Assembly: GCA_902629935.1 (NCBI GenBank)
Contig: CACOSU010000001.1
Span: forward strand, 62,001-126,000
Source: an uncultured Pelagibacteraceae bacterium
Lineage (GTDB): Bacteria > Pseudomonadota > Alphaproteobacteria > Pelagibacterales > Pelagibacteraceae
DNA: 64,000 nucleotides
Reading direction: 5' to 3'
In this document: piece after piece, positions 18,430 to 28,145 of the stretch
How the letters are laid out: each line of letters starts with the position of its first letter
How positions within the stretch are numbered: position 1 is the stretch's first letter
Program-made: the position numbers and the translations under genes
Notes under the pieces: model-generated
Told to the model about the DNA's origin: nothing
Seen by the model: only the letters and a program-made list of their open reading frames with translations
The model's database searches: none

Positions 18430-18449
18430 AGAAAGGATAGTTTCGAAAA

Positions 18450-19883
18450 ATGTTAGATAAAAAAAAATTTTATATTAATGGAGTATGGGTCAAGCCAAAA
18501 AGTTCTGAGGAAATTAAAGTAATTGATCCAGCAACAGAGCAAAATTGTGCTGTAATTACTTTAGGAAACAAAGCAGATGTTGATTTAGCAGTTAGAGCAG
18601 CAAAAGAAGCTTACGAGTCTTGGGCTTTCTCATCTAAAGAAGAAAGAATTGGATTACTAGAAAAACTATATGAAAATTATAAGAAAAGATGGGCAGATAT
18701 TGCAGAAGCTATTACCTTGGAAATGGGTGCTCCTAAAGATTTTTCAACAAAATTACAGGCAGGTACTGGAGCAAGTCATATTAAATCATTCATTAGATAT
18801 TTAAAAAATTTTCAATTTGAAAAACCATTAGGAGAACACGCTCCTAACCAAAGATTACTTTATGAACCAAAAGGTGTTTGTGCACTAATAACACCATGGA
18901 ATTGGCCAATGAATCAAGTTTGTCTAAAAGTAATGCCTGCAATCGCCTCAGGATGTACGATGGTCTTAAAACCATCAGAGTTAGCACCGTTATCTTCAAT
19001 GATACTTGCTGAAATTATTGATGAAGTAAAATTTCCAAAAGGAGTATTTAATTTAGTTAATGGAGATGGAGCAACAACAGGAGATGCTCTTACAAGTCAT
19101 CCAGATATTAATATGATTTCTTTCACAGGATCAACAAGAGCTGGAGCTTTGATTTCTCAAAATGCTGCCAAAGATTTTAAAAGAGTAAGCTTAGAATTAG
19201 GTGGCAAAGGAGCTAATATAATTTTTAAAGATGCTGATCCAGAAGCTATTGAAAGAGGTGCTTTGAGATGTTTTAGAAATTCTGGACAATCTTGTAATGC
19301 GCCAACAAGAATGTTAGTTGAAAAATCAATGTATGATGAAGCAATTGATAGATTAAAAAAATATACTGAAAACTTTGAGGTTGGTGATCCTAAAAAAGAA
19401 GGAGAGCACATAGGCCCAGTTATTTCAGAAACTCAATACAACAAAATTCAAAATCTGATCCAAAAAGGTATTGATGAAGGAGCAAAATTGGTTGCCGGAG
19501 GAACAGGTAAACCGGATGGTCTAGATAAAGGTTACTTTGTTAAGCCAACTGTATTTGCAGATGTAAATAATGACATGGATGTTGCAAGAACTGAAATTTT
19601 TGGACCTGTCTTATCTGTTATCCCATTTGAAACAGAGGAAGAGGCAATAAAAATTGCAAATGACACTGCTTATGGATTAACGAACTACATCCAAACGCAA
19701 GACTCTAAAAAAGTACAAAGAGTTGCAAGAAAATTAAGATCTGGAATGGTTGATGTTAATGGAGCTGGTATTGCAGTTGATGCACCATTTGGAGGATTTA
19801 AACATTCAGGTATAGGACGTGAAGCAGGTGAACATGGTCTGGAAGAATTCTTGGAAGTAAAAGCAGTTGGTGGTTGGAGTTAA
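18450..19883 (+). CDS. NAD(P)-dependent aldehyde dehydrogenase (paralogue of 3977-5407)
   Basis: This 477-residue ALDH has TPWNWPMNQ, SFTGSTRAG, the base glutamate in LELGGKGA and the catalytic cysteine in NSGQSCNAPTR. It is alignable end to end with the first ALDH and shares the unusual N-terminal KKFYINGVWVKP. A Shine-Dalgarno-like AAAGGA lies upstream. Its position after speB suggests oxidation of an amino- or guanidino-aldehyde (for example 4-aminobutanal) in polyamine catabolism, while the paralogue may serve another substrate. It overlaps the convergent argE-like gene by 4 bp. Confidence 0.92.
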   Translation: MLDKKKFYINGVWVKPKSSEEIKVIDPATEQNCAVITLGNKADVDLAVRAAKEAYESWAFSSKEERIGLLEKLYENYKKRWADIAEAITLEMGAPKDFSTKLQAGTGASHIKSFIRYLKNFQFEKPLGEHAPNQRLLYEPKGVCALITPWNWPMNQVCLKVMPAIASGCTMVLKPSELAPLSSMILAEIIDEVKFPKGVFNLVNGDGATTGDALTSHPDINMISFTGSTRAGALISQNAAKDFKRVSLELGGKGANIIFKDADPEAIERGALRCFRNSGQSCNAPTRMLVEKSMYDEAIDRLKKYTENFEVGDPKKEGEHIGPVISETQYNKIQNLIQKGIDEGAKLVAGGTGKPDGLDKGYFVKPTVFADVNNDMDVARTEIFGPVLSVIPFETEEEAIKIANDTAYGLTNYIQTQDSKKVQRVARKLRSGMVDVNGAGIAVDAPFGGFKHSGIGREAGEHGLEEFLEVKAVGGWS

Positions 19884-21079
19884 TTTATAGTAGATTTTTC
19901 TTTAATTCCTTTAAGTAGTTTTAAGCATTTTTTTAACTCATCTAAAACTATAAATTCATCAATTTTATGAGCTTGTTCAATTGAACCAGGGCCACACACA
20001 ACTGTACTAATACCTATTTCCTGAAATAAACCTGCTTCAGTTCCGAAAGAAACGACTTGCCTTGAATTATCACCTGTTAAACTTGAAATTAATTCACATG
20101 CATCTGATTTGCTCATTCTATCAAATCCAATTATTTCCCCTATAATATTTTTTTCAATTGAAGCGTTAGGAAAAACTTTTTTCATATCTGGAAGCAAAAC
20201 TTCATTTGCATATTTATCTATTTCCTGATTTAAAAATACACCATCCTCTTTTACAACAGGTCTTGTTTCCCAGTTAACATGACATTTGTCTGCGATTACA
20301 TTATGAGCTATTCCTCCAAATATTCCTCCTATAGATAATGTAGAATACGGTGGATCAAATATAGAGTCTTTAGGTTCTCTCTCTTTAAGTCTTTTTCTTA
20401 ATTCGATTAATTTATTTACATATCTTGATGCGTACTCAACAGCGCTTACACCTTTATGAGGTGCTGAACTATGTCCTGCTAGACCTCTAAAATGTGTTGT
20501 GTATTCATAACATCCTTTGTGCGCATCAATTATTTGCATGTTGGTAGGTTCGCCAACAATACAAATACCATCTTTAATATCTCTTCTTTTTAACTCCTCA
20601 ATTAATATTGGTGCACCTACACATGCTGTTTCTTCGTCAAACGTAAAAGAAAAATGAATATCCCTATCTAAATTAGATTTTGAGTAAATAGGAGCGTATG
20701 CCAGAGTACATGCAATAAACCCCTTCATATCACATGAACCCCTACCATATAATTTATCATCTTTAATTGTTGCTGTAAAAGGGTCTGAGCTCCAACCTTT
20801 TGAAACGGGAACAACATCTGTATGGCCTGATAAAATTATTGGTTTTTTATTATTAGAATTTTTAGCTTTAAGAGTTGCGAATAAATTTACTCTTTTTTTT
20901 TCATCATCATAAGTTCTAAAAGAAGTAGCACCTAATTTTTTTAAGATATTATCGCAATAATCAATTAAAGCCGTATTATCCTCTCCCGATATAGTTTTAA
21001 AACTAATTAGATCTGTTAAAATTTTAACAGAATTTTTAAATAAAAGATCTGAATTATTTTCTGTACTCATATTTTCCAT
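19880..21079 (-). CDS. argE: M20-family deacetylase, acetylornithine deacetylase-like (ArgE)
   Basis: This 399-residue M20 metallohydrolase has the zinc-site motifs LSGHTDVVPV (first His/Asp) and LYGRGSCDMKGF (bridging Asp), the FDEETACVGA glutamates and the C-terminal GPGSIEQAHKIDE that carries the last His ligand. ArgE-type enzymes remove an acetyl group from N-acetylornithine; relatives deacylate other amino acids. With doeA-like and eutA-like genes in the window, deacetylation of N-acetyl-diaminobutyrate is a thinkable alternative, but the genes are not adjacent. The start may be the first Met or the Met at codon 4. It is divergent from csaA with an 18-bp gap. Confidence 0.83.
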   Translation of the reverse strand: MENMSTENNSDLLFKNSVKILTDLISFKTISGEDNTALIDYCDNILKKLGATSFRTYDDEKKRVNLFATLKAKNSNNKKPIILSGHTDVVPVSKGWSSDPFTATIKDDKLYGRGSCDMKGFIACTLAYAPIYSKSNLDRDIHFSFTFDEETACVGAPILIEELKRRDIKDGICIVGEPTNMQIIDAHKGCYEYTTHFRGLAGHSSAPHKGVSAVEYASRYVNKLIELRKRLKEREPKDSIFDPPYSTLSIGGIFGGIAHNVIADKCHVNWETRPVVKEDGVFLNQEIDKYANEVLLPDMKKVFPNASIEKNIIGEIIGFDRMSKSDACELISSLTGDNSRQVVSFGTEAGLFQEIGISTVVCGPGSIEQAHKIDEFIVLDELKKCLKLLKGIKEKSTIN

Positions 21080-21097
21080 CCATTATATATTAAATAT

Positions 21098-21439
21098 ATG
21101 AAAGAACAAATTACGTATGATATATTTGATAAGGTTGATATTAGAGTCGGAACAGTTATTTCAGTTAAAAAAAATGAAAAAGCTAGAAAACCTTCTTTGG
21201 TTGTTGAAGTAGATTTTGGAAAAGAAATTGGAATTAGACAATCTTCTGCCCAAATTACTCATTATTATAATGAGGAAAATCTTAAAGGAAAACAAGTAAT
21301 AGGTGTTTGTAATTTTCCAGAAAAAAACATAGCTGGTGTAGTTTCTCAGGTACTTATTCTTGGTTCAATAGACAAGGAGGGTAAAGTAATTTTGGTTCAT
21401 CCATCTCAAAAATCTGAGAATGGTTTACCTATTGCTTAA
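21098..21439 (+). CDS. csaA: CsaA-like tRNA-binding-domain protein
   Basis: This 113-residue protein consists of a single EMAP/tRNA-binding OB-fold, with the typical opening DKVDIRVGTVISV and KQVIGVCNFPEKNIAG in the centre. Its length is that of CsaA, a small dimeric protein described as a secretion-related chaperone that also binds tRNA. The gene is the first of a tightly packed plus-strand run: the LysE-family gene starts 2 bp after its stop and aconitase follows. Nothing in the sequence separates a chaperone role from a tRNA-binding role. Confidence 0.82.
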   Translation: MKEQITYDIFDKVDIRVGTVISVKKNEKARKPSLVVEVDFGKEIGIRQSSAQITHYYNEENLKGKQVIGVCNFPEKNIAGVVSQVLILGSIDKEGKVILVHPSQKSENGLPIA

Positions 21440-21441
21440 AA

Positions 21442-22035
21442 ATGCACCCTGAAATTTTATCAATTACTTTATTTGGAATAGTTGCAGCATTCACTCCTGG
21501 ACCAAATAACTTTGTTGCTTTTTACTCTGGCTTCAACTTTGGTATTATCAGAACATTACCACATATAATTGGTGTTACCTTGGGTTTTCCATTTTTGTTA
21601 CTTTGCTTAGCTTTAGGGCTGATAAATATTTTTAAGCTTTATCCAATTATCCAAGAGGTATTAAAATATTTAGGAACTCTATTTTTAATTTATTTAGCAT
21701 ACAAAATTTCTTTCTCAGCACCTTCTGATCAAGAAAGTAAAAATAAAAATCTAATTAAATTTCATGAAACTTTTATTTTTCAGTTTTTAAATCCTAAAGG
21801 AGTTATTGCCTCGATTATTCTCGTTTCTACATACATTAATCCAGGTAAAACCTTTGTAAGTTATACGACTCAAATTATTATATTAGCTTTGTTAGTTTCA
21901 GTAACCAGTATTACATTATGGACATTTTTAGGTAAATTCTTTAGGAAATTCGCGACAAATCAGAAATTTATTAATTATTTTAATTATGTTATGTCACTGC
22001 TTCTTTTATTAAGCATACTAACTTTTTATTTATAA
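21442..22035 (+). CDS. LysE/RhtB-family amino acid exporter
   Basis: This 197-residue membrane protein has about six hydrophobic helices and the N-terminal family pattern AAFTPGPNNFVAFYSGFNFG (the TPGPN signature). LysE/RhtB proteins export amino acids or related metabolites. The loop after the third helix is charged (SDQESKNKNL) and is followed by FQFLNPKGVIA, also typical. It lies 2 bp from csaA upstream and 1 bp from acnA downstream, so it is probably co-transcribed. The exported compound cannot be told from sequence. Confidence 0.87.
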   Translation: MHPEILSITLFGIVAAFTPGPNNFVAFYSGFNFGIIRTLPHIIGVTLGFPFLLLCLALGLINIFKLYPIIQEVLKYLGTLFLIYLAYKISFSAPSDQESKNKNLIKFHETFIFQFLNPKGVIASIILVSTYINPGKTFVSYTTQIIILALLVSVTSITLWTFLGKFFRKFATNQKFINYFNYVMSLLLLLSILTFYL

Positions 22036-22036
22036 C

Positions 22037-24706
22037 ATGAAGCCAGGAAACAAAAATTCTTATAATTCACTTAAAAAAATATCAATAGATAGTAAAGATT
22101 TTAAATATTACTCTTTATCTGAAGCAGAAAAGAATGGCCTAGTTGGTATAAGTAAACTTCCTAAATCCCTTAAGGTTTTGCTGGAAAATTTATTAAGATA
22201 TGAAGATGACTTGAGTGTTACTAAATCTCAAATAGAAGCTATTAAGAATTGGCTTAAAACAAAAAAATCTAAAACTGAAATTGCTTATAGACCTGCAAGA
22301 GTACTTCTTCAGGATTATACAGGTATACCAGCAGTAGCAGACCTTGCTGCAATGCGAGAAGCGGTAAAAGATAAAAATAAGGATCCAAATACTATTAACC
22401 CATTATCTGCTGTTGATCTTGTTATCGATCATTCAGTACAGGTAGATCAGTCTGCTAATGCAGATTCGTTTGAAAAAAATGTTGATATAGAATTTGAGAG
22501 AAATGGAGAAAGGTACTCGTTTTTAAAATGGGGTCAGCAAGCATTTAATAATTTTAGAATAGTGCCACCTGGAACAGGAATTTGTCATCAAGTGAATTTA
22601 GAGTATTTATCAAAAGTTGTTTGGTCAGAAGAGTTCGATGGAGATAAATACTTATTCCCAGATACTTTGGTTGGAACAGATAGTCATACAACAATGGTCA
22701 ATGGTTTGTCAGTTTTAGGATGGGGTGTTGGTGGAATTGAGGCTGAAGCAGGAATGTTAGGTCAGCCAATATCAATGTTAATACCTGAAGTTGTTGGTTT
22801 TGAGATGAAAAATAAAATGCCTGAGGGAACTACTGCAACTGATTTAGTTTTAACAGTAGTTAAAATGTTAAGAGATAAAGGGGTGGTTGGGAAATTTGTT
22901 GAGTTTTATGGAGAAGGTTTAAAAAATTTGACACTTGCTGATAGAGCAACCATTGCAAACATGGCACCAGAATATGGAGCAACATGTGGTTTTTTCCCTA
23001 TAGATGAAGAAACATTAAAGTATTTAAAATTTTCAGGGAGAGACCAGCATACAGTTAATATTGTTGAAAATTATGCTAAAGAGCAAGGCTTGTGGGCAAG
23101 TAATGATATAGAATTTACAGATATCATATCATTAGATATGTCAACTGTAGTTCCAACTATTTCAGGACCAAAAAGACCTCAAGACAAAGTACCCTTAACT
23201 GATGCACCTAGTTCTTTTAAAAAAGTATTACAGGAATCTACAAATATAAATAAAAAATCGATCTCCAAAGTGGCTAACACCGATTTCGATATCAAAGATG
23301 GTTCAATATTAATCGCAGCTATAACTTCTTGCACCAACACTTCTAATCCAAATGTTTTAATTGGAGCAGGACTTTTGGCTAAAAAAGCAATTGAAAAAGG
23401 TTTGCAAGTAAAACCTTGGGTAAAAACCTCTTTAGCACCCGGATCTCAAGTTGTAACAGATTATTTATCAAAAGCTGGACTAAATACTTACTTAGATCAA
23501 TTGGGATTTAATTTAGTTGGTTATGGATGTACTACTTGTATTGGAAATTCAGGTCCTCTTCCAGAAAATATTGTTGAAGCTATTCAAAAAGAAAATATTT
23601 ACGCCGTTTCAGTTTTATCAGGTAATAGAAATTTTGAGGGAAGAATTTCGCCACATATTAAGGCAAACTATCTTGCTTCACCTCCGCTTGTAGTAGCATA
23701 CGCAATAGCTGGACACATGGAGGTTGATTTATATAAAGATGCATTAGGATTAGATAAAGATGGTAAAAAAGTATTTTTAAAAGATATTTGGCCTTCAAAT
23801 AAAGAGATAGAAGACACTTTAAAACAGTCGCTAAATGCAGAGATGTTTATACAGAGATATTCAAATGTTTCTGAAGGGCCAGCTCAATGGCAAAAAATTA
23901 AAACTGATAAAAGTAGCATCTATAAATGGGATGAAGGTTCAACTTATGTAAAAAGACCTCCATTCTTTGACTCTTTACCAGATGAACCAGAAGGATTTAA
24001 AGAAATTAAGGATGCAAGACCATTATTAATTTTAGGTGATATGGTTACTACAGACCATATATCGCCAGCCGGAAGTATTCAAAAAGATAGTCCAACAGGT
24101 GAATATTTTATGGAACATCAAATTTTGCCAAAAGACTATAACTCTTATGGATCAAGAAGAGGAAATCATGAAGTTATGATGCGGGGTACTTTTGCAAATA
24201 TAAGGATCAGAAACGAAATGGCACCTGGAACAGAAGGTGGTTTTACAACGTTATACCCAGAGGAAAAAGTTTTACCCATTTATGATGCAGTAGTTGAATA
24301 TAAAAAAAGAGGAACGGATTTAGTTGTAATTGGAGGAAAAGAATATGGAACAGGATCATCAAGAGATTGGGCAGCTAAGGGAACAAAATTATTAGGGATT
24401 AAAGCAGTTATAGCTGAGAGTTTTGAGAGAATTCATAGATCAAACTTAATTGGAATGGGAATATTGCCATTACAATTTACTAATGATGTTAATAGAAAAA
24501 ATCTTAAATTAATTGGTTCTGAATTAATTAGTATTATGGATATAGAGAAGGGCGTTAATCCTTCAGATGAAGTAAGTGTTGAAATTAAATATGCGTCAGG
24601 TGAAATAAAGAAAATTAAAACTTTATGCAGAATTGATACAAAAAATGAATTAGAGTATTATAAAAATGGAGGAATTCTTCAATATGTTTTGCGGAATATG
24701 ATTTAA
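22037..24706 (+). CDS. acnA: Aconitate hydratase A
   Basis: This 889-residue protein is a full-length aconitase of the AcnA/IRP type. The [4Fe-4S] cysteines are visible in SCTNTSNP (about 435) and GYGCTTCIGNSGPL (about 500). DSHTTMVNGLSVLGWGVGGI and the swivelling-domain motif YGTGSSRDWAAKG are intact. It converts citrate to isocitrate in the TCA cycle. The first ATG follows the LysE stop by 1 bp and no better start is visible. A YfgM-like gene begins 2 bp after the stop, so it heads or joins a long plus-strand operon. Confidence 0.97.
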   Translation: MKPGNKNSYNSLKKISIDSKDFKYYSLSEAEKNGLVGISKLPKSLKVLLENLLRYEDDLSVTKSQIEAIKNWLKTKKSKTEIAYRPARVLLQDYTGIPAVADLAAMREAVKDKNKDPNTINPLSAVDLVIDHSVQVDQSANADSFEKNVDIEFERNGERYSFLKWGQQAFNNFRIVPPGTGICHQVNLEYLSKVVWSEEFDGDKYLFPDTLVGTDSHTTMVNGLSVLGWGVGGIEAEAGMLGQPISMLIPEVVGFEMKNKMPEGTTATDLVLTVVKMLRDKGVVGKFVEFYGEGLKNLTLADRATIANMAPEYGATCGFFPIDEETLKYLKFSGRDQHTVNIVENYAKEQGLWASNDIEFTDIISLDMSTVVPTISGPKRPQDKVPLTDAPSSFKKVLQESTNINKKSISKVANTDFDIKDGSILIAAITSCTNTSNPNVLIGAGLLAKKAIEKGLQVKPWVKTSLAPGSQVVTDYLSKAGLNTYLDQLGFNLVGYGCTTCIGNSGPLPENIVEAIQKENIYAVSVLSGNRNFEGRISPHIKANYLASPPLVVAYAIAGHMEVDLYKDALGLDKDGKKVFLKDIWPSNKEIEDTLKQSLNAEMFIQRYSNVSEGPAQWQKIKTDKSSIYKWDEGSTYVKRPPFFDSLPDEPEGFKEIKDARPLLILGDMVTTDHISPAGSIQKDSPTGEYFMEHQILPKDYNSYGSRRGNHEVMMRGTFANIRIRNEMAPGTEGGFTTLYPEEKVLPIYDAVVEYKKRGTDLVVIGGKEYGTGSSRDWAAKGTKLLGIKAVIAESFERIHRSNLIGMGILPLQFTNDVNRKNLKLIGSELISIMDIEKGVNPSDEVSVEIKYASGEIKKIKTLCRIDTKNELEYYKNGGILQYVLRNMI

Positions 24707-24708
24707 TT

Positions 24709-25350
24709 ATGGACGAAGATTTATCAATTATAAATACCAGCACTAGAAATGAAAAAATTAAAAATTTTTTAGTAAATTATAAAAAAATTATAATTATTTT
24801 AAGTATATTCATAATTTTTGTTATTGTTGGCGTTTTTAGTTTCGATAAATACAATTCAAGTAAAAAAAAAGAAATATCAGATAATTTTAATTCAGTAATA
24901 ATTGATTTTTCAGAAGCCTCAAAAAATAAAACGAAAGAAAAATTAATTAAGATAATAAATACTAAAGACCCAACTTATTCTATATTGTCTCTAAATTTTA
25001 TTATCGATAACAACCTTATAGAGGATCAAAACGAGGTTAATTCATTATTTGATATAGTTTTAAATATATCACTTGATAAAGAGATTAAAAATTTACTAAT
25101 ATATAAAAAGGCTCTATTTAATGCAGACAATTTAAGTGAAAATGATCTTTTAAATATTTTAAAACCTTTAATTAATTCAGAAAGTATCTGGCAATCCCAA
25201 GCGCTTTATTTAATGGCTGAATATTTGTATTCAAATAATCAAAAAGAAAAATCTAAAGAATTTTTCAATAAAATTATTGAGTTAGAAAACAGTAATCAAG
25301 ATATAAGAGTCCAGGCGCAAAAAAGATTAAGTCGAGATTTAAGTGAATAA
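24709..25350 (+). CDS. YfgM-like membrane-anchored TPR protein
   Basis: This 213-residue protein has a short cytoplasmic N-terminus, one transmembrane helix (about 27-47, IIIILSIFIIFVIVGVFSF) and a helical, Lys/Asn-rich periplasmic region. The final third (AEYLYSNNQKEKSKEFFNKI) looks like tetratricopeptide helices. Size, topology and position immediately before a BamB-like gene match YfgM, a companion of the SecYEG/PpiD machinery. Sequence identity to characterised YfgM is likely low. It overlaps the next gene by 8 bp, which suggests translational coupling. Confidence 0.7.
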   Translation: MDEDLSIINTSTRNEKIKNFLVNYKKIIIILSIFIIFVIVGVFSFDKYNSSKKKEISDNFNSVIIDFSEASKNKTKEKLIKIINTKDPTYSILSLNFIIDNNLIEDQNEVNSLFDIVLNISLDKEIKNLLIYKKALFNADNLSENDLLNILKPLINSESIWQSQALYLMAEYLYSNNQKEKSKEFFNKIIELENSNQDIRVQAQKRLSRDLSE

Positions 25351-26656
25351 GTTTATATTAATTCTTTTTTTTATTTTTTTTTCAAATTGCTCATTAAACT
25401 CAAGCTCTAAATTTTGGTCCACATCTGAAAAAATTTACACAGATGAAAAATTAAATGATGAGTTAAATGTAAAAGAAATTAAAAATGAGGAAAAAATTTT
25501 AGAAAATGAATTTAATAAAGATCTAAAAATAAATATTTCAGAAAAATTTTCATTAAATAGTAGCGCAAGTAATTATACAAATAATTCTGGAAGGATAAAT
25601 TTTGATGGAAGCTTAAAAAGTTTAAGTAAATATAAATACTCTAAAATAAAAAATTTTTATCAGTATGAGCCCGAAGTAATTTTAAATGAGGAAAATTTAA
25701 TTTTTTTTGATAATAAAGGAACAATTTTAAATTTTAATAAAAATTCTAAACTTAAATGGAAAAAAAATTTTTATTCAAAATCAGAAAAAAAACAAAATCC
25801 AATTTTACAATTTTCAAGTAATAATAAATATCTAGTTGTAGCTGACAATATTGCAAAATATTATGTTATTGATATCAATACTGGAGATTTAGTTTGGTCA
25901 AAGAATGGTTTGGCTCCATTTAATTCTCAAATTAAAATTTTAAATGATAAATTTTTTATTATTGATTTTTCTAATACTTTACGTTGTTTTTCGTTAAAAA
26001 ATGGAGATGAAATATGGAATGTAAAAACACAAAGTTCATTAATTAGATCGCAAAAAAAACTTTCAATGGTTATTATAAAAGACACTATTTATTTTAATAA
26101 TTCTATTGGAGACATTAGTGCAGTAGGTATAGAAAATGGTGAATTATTATGGCAGTTGCCAACACAAAACAATTTAACTTATGAGTCATCTTTCTCGTTA
26201 GAAACTTCTGATATTGTAACAGATAAAAATGCTTTATATTTTTCAAATAATAAAAATCAATTTTTCTCAATAGATACAACTTCTGGAAATTTTAATTGGA
26301 AAAATAAAATTAATTCTAGTTTAAGACCAACTATTATAGAAAACTTTATTTTTACAATTTCATTAGAAGGCTATCTATTTTTAATTGACAAAAAAAACGG
26401 AAATATTTTGAGGATTACAGATGTTTTTAGTAATTTTAAGGACAAAAATCGAGACAAAATAAAACCTACAGGTTTCATAATAGGTAAAAATAAAATTTAC
26501 TTATCAACAAATAACGGAAGATTATTAATTGTTGAAATATCATCAGGAAAGACTATCTCCAGTTTAAAAATTGATAGTGAAAAAATATTAAGACCATCAG
26601 TATTAAACGAAAATCTTTTTATAGTTAAAGATAATGCAATAATAAAACTTAATTAA
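25343..26656 (+). CDS. bamB: BamB-like outer-membrane assembly lipoprotein (PQQ-type beta-propeller)
   Basis: This 437-residue protein starts with a lipoprotein signal (LILFFIFFSNC, probable lipid-modified Cys16). An Asn/Lys-rich linker precedes a beta-propeller built from PQQ-like repeats such as INTGDLVWSKNGL, LKNGDEIWNVKTQ, IENGELLWQLPTQ and TTSGNFNWKNKI. BamB is the lipoprotein scaffold of the BAM complex. The pairing with the upstream YfgM-like gene is the conserved arrangement; the der GTPase that often follows is absent here and a cupin-like gene takes its place. Stop and next start overlap by one base. Confidence 0.8.
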   Translation: MNKFILILFFIFFSNCSLNSSSKFWSTSEKIYTDEKLNDELNVKEIKNEEKILENEFNKDLKINISEKFSLNSSASNYTNNSGRINFDGSLKSLSKYKYSKIKNFYQYEPEVILNEENLIFFDNKGTILNFNKNSKLKWKKNFYSKSEKKQNPILQFSSNNKYLVVADNIAKYYVIDINTGDLVWSKNGLAPFNSQIKILNDKFFIIDFSNTLRCFSLKNGDEIWNVKTQSSLIRSQKKLSMVIIKDTIYFNNSIGDISAVGIENGELLWQLPTQNNLTYESSFSLETSDIVTDKNALYFSNNKNQFFSIDTTSGNFNWKNKINSSLRPTIIENFIFTISLEGYLFLIDKKNGNILRITDVFSNFKDKNRDKIKPTGFIIGKNKIYLSTNNGRLLIVEISSGKTISSLKIDSEKILRPSVLNENLFIVKDNAIIKLN

Positions 26657-27087
26657 TGTTTTTAAAATTACTGGAAAAGTTAGGTAGAAAAAAAATAGTT
26701 TTAGATCGTGGCCCTTCACACCCAAAATTTAATGAGGCTAAACCATGGATGAATAGATATTATGTTTTGTTTAGAAACAGACCTAAATGGTTTCCATTCA
26801 ATATACTAATACATGAAATGTTAGATGATGACCATGGCGACGGTGTTCATAATCACTTATGCCCTTATATCACAATTATTCTAAGAGGAGGATATTGGGA
26901 GACTACAAAAATTGGAAAGTTTTGGAGAAAACCAGGATATATAGGGTTTAGATCAGCAAATGATTTTCACAGAGTAGATCTCAAAAAAGGAACAAATCCA
27001 ATAACTATATTTATCCCTGGTCCATTTGGATTAAGAAAAGGGCCTCGATCAGAGTATGGCACGGATTTTAAAACAAAAAGAAATTAA
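26656..27087 (+). CDS. Small cupin-like protein of unknown function
   Basis: This 143-residue protein has no signal peptide and a likely single cupin fold. DGVHNHLCPYITIILRGGYWE supplies a His-x-His pair and a later Glu, and SANDFHRVDLKKG supplies a third His, resembling a cupin metal site. The N-terminal KPWMNRYYVLFRNRPKW is rich in aromatics and Arg. I do not recognise a named family or reaction. It is coupled by one-base overlaps to bamB upstream and zapE downstream, but this may reflect genome compaction rather than a shared function. Confidence 0.6.
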   Translation: MFLKLLEKLGRKKIVLDRGPSHPKFNEAKPWMNRYYVLFRNRPKWFPFNILIHEMLDDDHGDGVHNHLCPYITIILRGGYWETTKIGKFWRKPGYIGFRSANDFHRVDLKKGTNPITIFIPGPFGLRKGPRSEYGTDFKTKRN

Positions 27088-28145
27088 TGTTAAAATCATT
27101 TGAAAAGGAATTTATATCATACTGTGAAAGTCAAGATTTAGAAGTAAATATAAATCAAATCAATGTTATTAAAAAATTAGATCATTATTATCATATTAAT
27201 TTTAAATCTTTTTTTTCACAGTTATTTTCAAAGAGGATGTCTCAAAAGGGGTTTTATTTACATGGAGATGTTGGAGTCGGAAAAACCATGATTCTAAATT
27301 TTTTTTATGCAAGAATAAACAAAAGAAAGCTAAGAAAACATTTTAATGAGTTTATGTTGGATTTTCATAATTTTGCTCATGAAAGAAAAGGCAAAAATGA
27401 GGAAAATACAATCAATGAATTTGTAAAAGATTTGAAATATAAGGTTTCTTTAATTTATTTTGATGAATTTCAAGTAACTAATATTGTCGATGCAATGATT
27501 TTAGGAAAATTATTTGATCAAATATTTAAAGAGGATATCAAAATTATCGTAACTTCAAATACTAAAATTTCTGAACTTTATAAAGATGGTCTCCAAAGAG
27601 ATCAGTTTAAACCTTTTATAAAAATAATGCAGGATCAATCGTTTGAGTATGAACTTAAAATTGAGGATGATTACAGAAAATCAAATGAAAATAAAAAACA
27701 AAGATATTTTTATCCTCTTAATCAAGAAACAAACTTTAAAATCAATAAATTTTTTAGGACAATTACTAAAAATAAAAAAATATCTAAAATTTCACTGAAA
27801 GTAAAAGGCAGAGATTTTAAAATAGAAAATTTTTATGATGGTATAGCAAGATTTAACTTTAATGATTTGTGTAATCAAAATTTAGGTGCTGAAGACTATT
27901 TAGAAATAATTAAAAATTGTAAATTTCTAGTTATAGATCAAGTTCCACAATTCAATGATATTAATTCAAATCAACAAAAACGCTTCATAACATTACTAGA
28001 TGTAATTTATGATAAAGGAATACCACTTGCTGTTTCTGCTGATCAAAAATTAGATGAATTTACTTCGTCAAGATTATTGGAGAATTCATTTAAACGTACC
28101 ATTAGTCGTTTGTATGAATTAACGTCTGTTGAATATAATTTATGA
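27087..28145 (+). CDS. zapE: AFG1/ZapE-family ATPase
   Basis: This 352-residue ATPase has Walker A LHGDVGVGKTMIL near residue 60, Walker B VSLIYFDEFQVTN near 125, and the sensor VTSNTKISELYKDGLQR typical of AFG1/ZapE. ZapE binds FtsZ in bacteria, and the mitochondrial homologue AFG1/LACE1 acts in quality control. The length is normal for alphaproteobacterial members. It overlaps the cupin stop by 1 bp and the yjbQ start by 4 bp (ATGA). Which cellular role applies here is not indicated. Confidence 0.85.
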   Translation: MLKSFEKEFISYCESQDLEVNINQINVIKKLDHYYHINFKSFFSQLFSKRMSQKGFYLHGDVGVGKTMILNFFYARINKRKLRKHFNEFMLDFHNFAHERKGKNEENTINEFVKDLKYKVSLIYFDEFQVTNIVDAMILGKLFDQIFKEDIKIIVTSNTKISELYKDGLQRDQFKPFIKIMQDQSFEYELKIEDDYRKSNENKKQRYFYPLNQETNFKINKFFRTITKNKKISKISLKVKGRDFKIENFYDGIARFNFNDLCNQNLGAEDYLEIIKNCKFLVIDQVPQFNDINSNQQKRFITLLDVIYDKGIPLAVSADQKLDEFTSSRLLENSFKRTISRLYELTSVEYNL

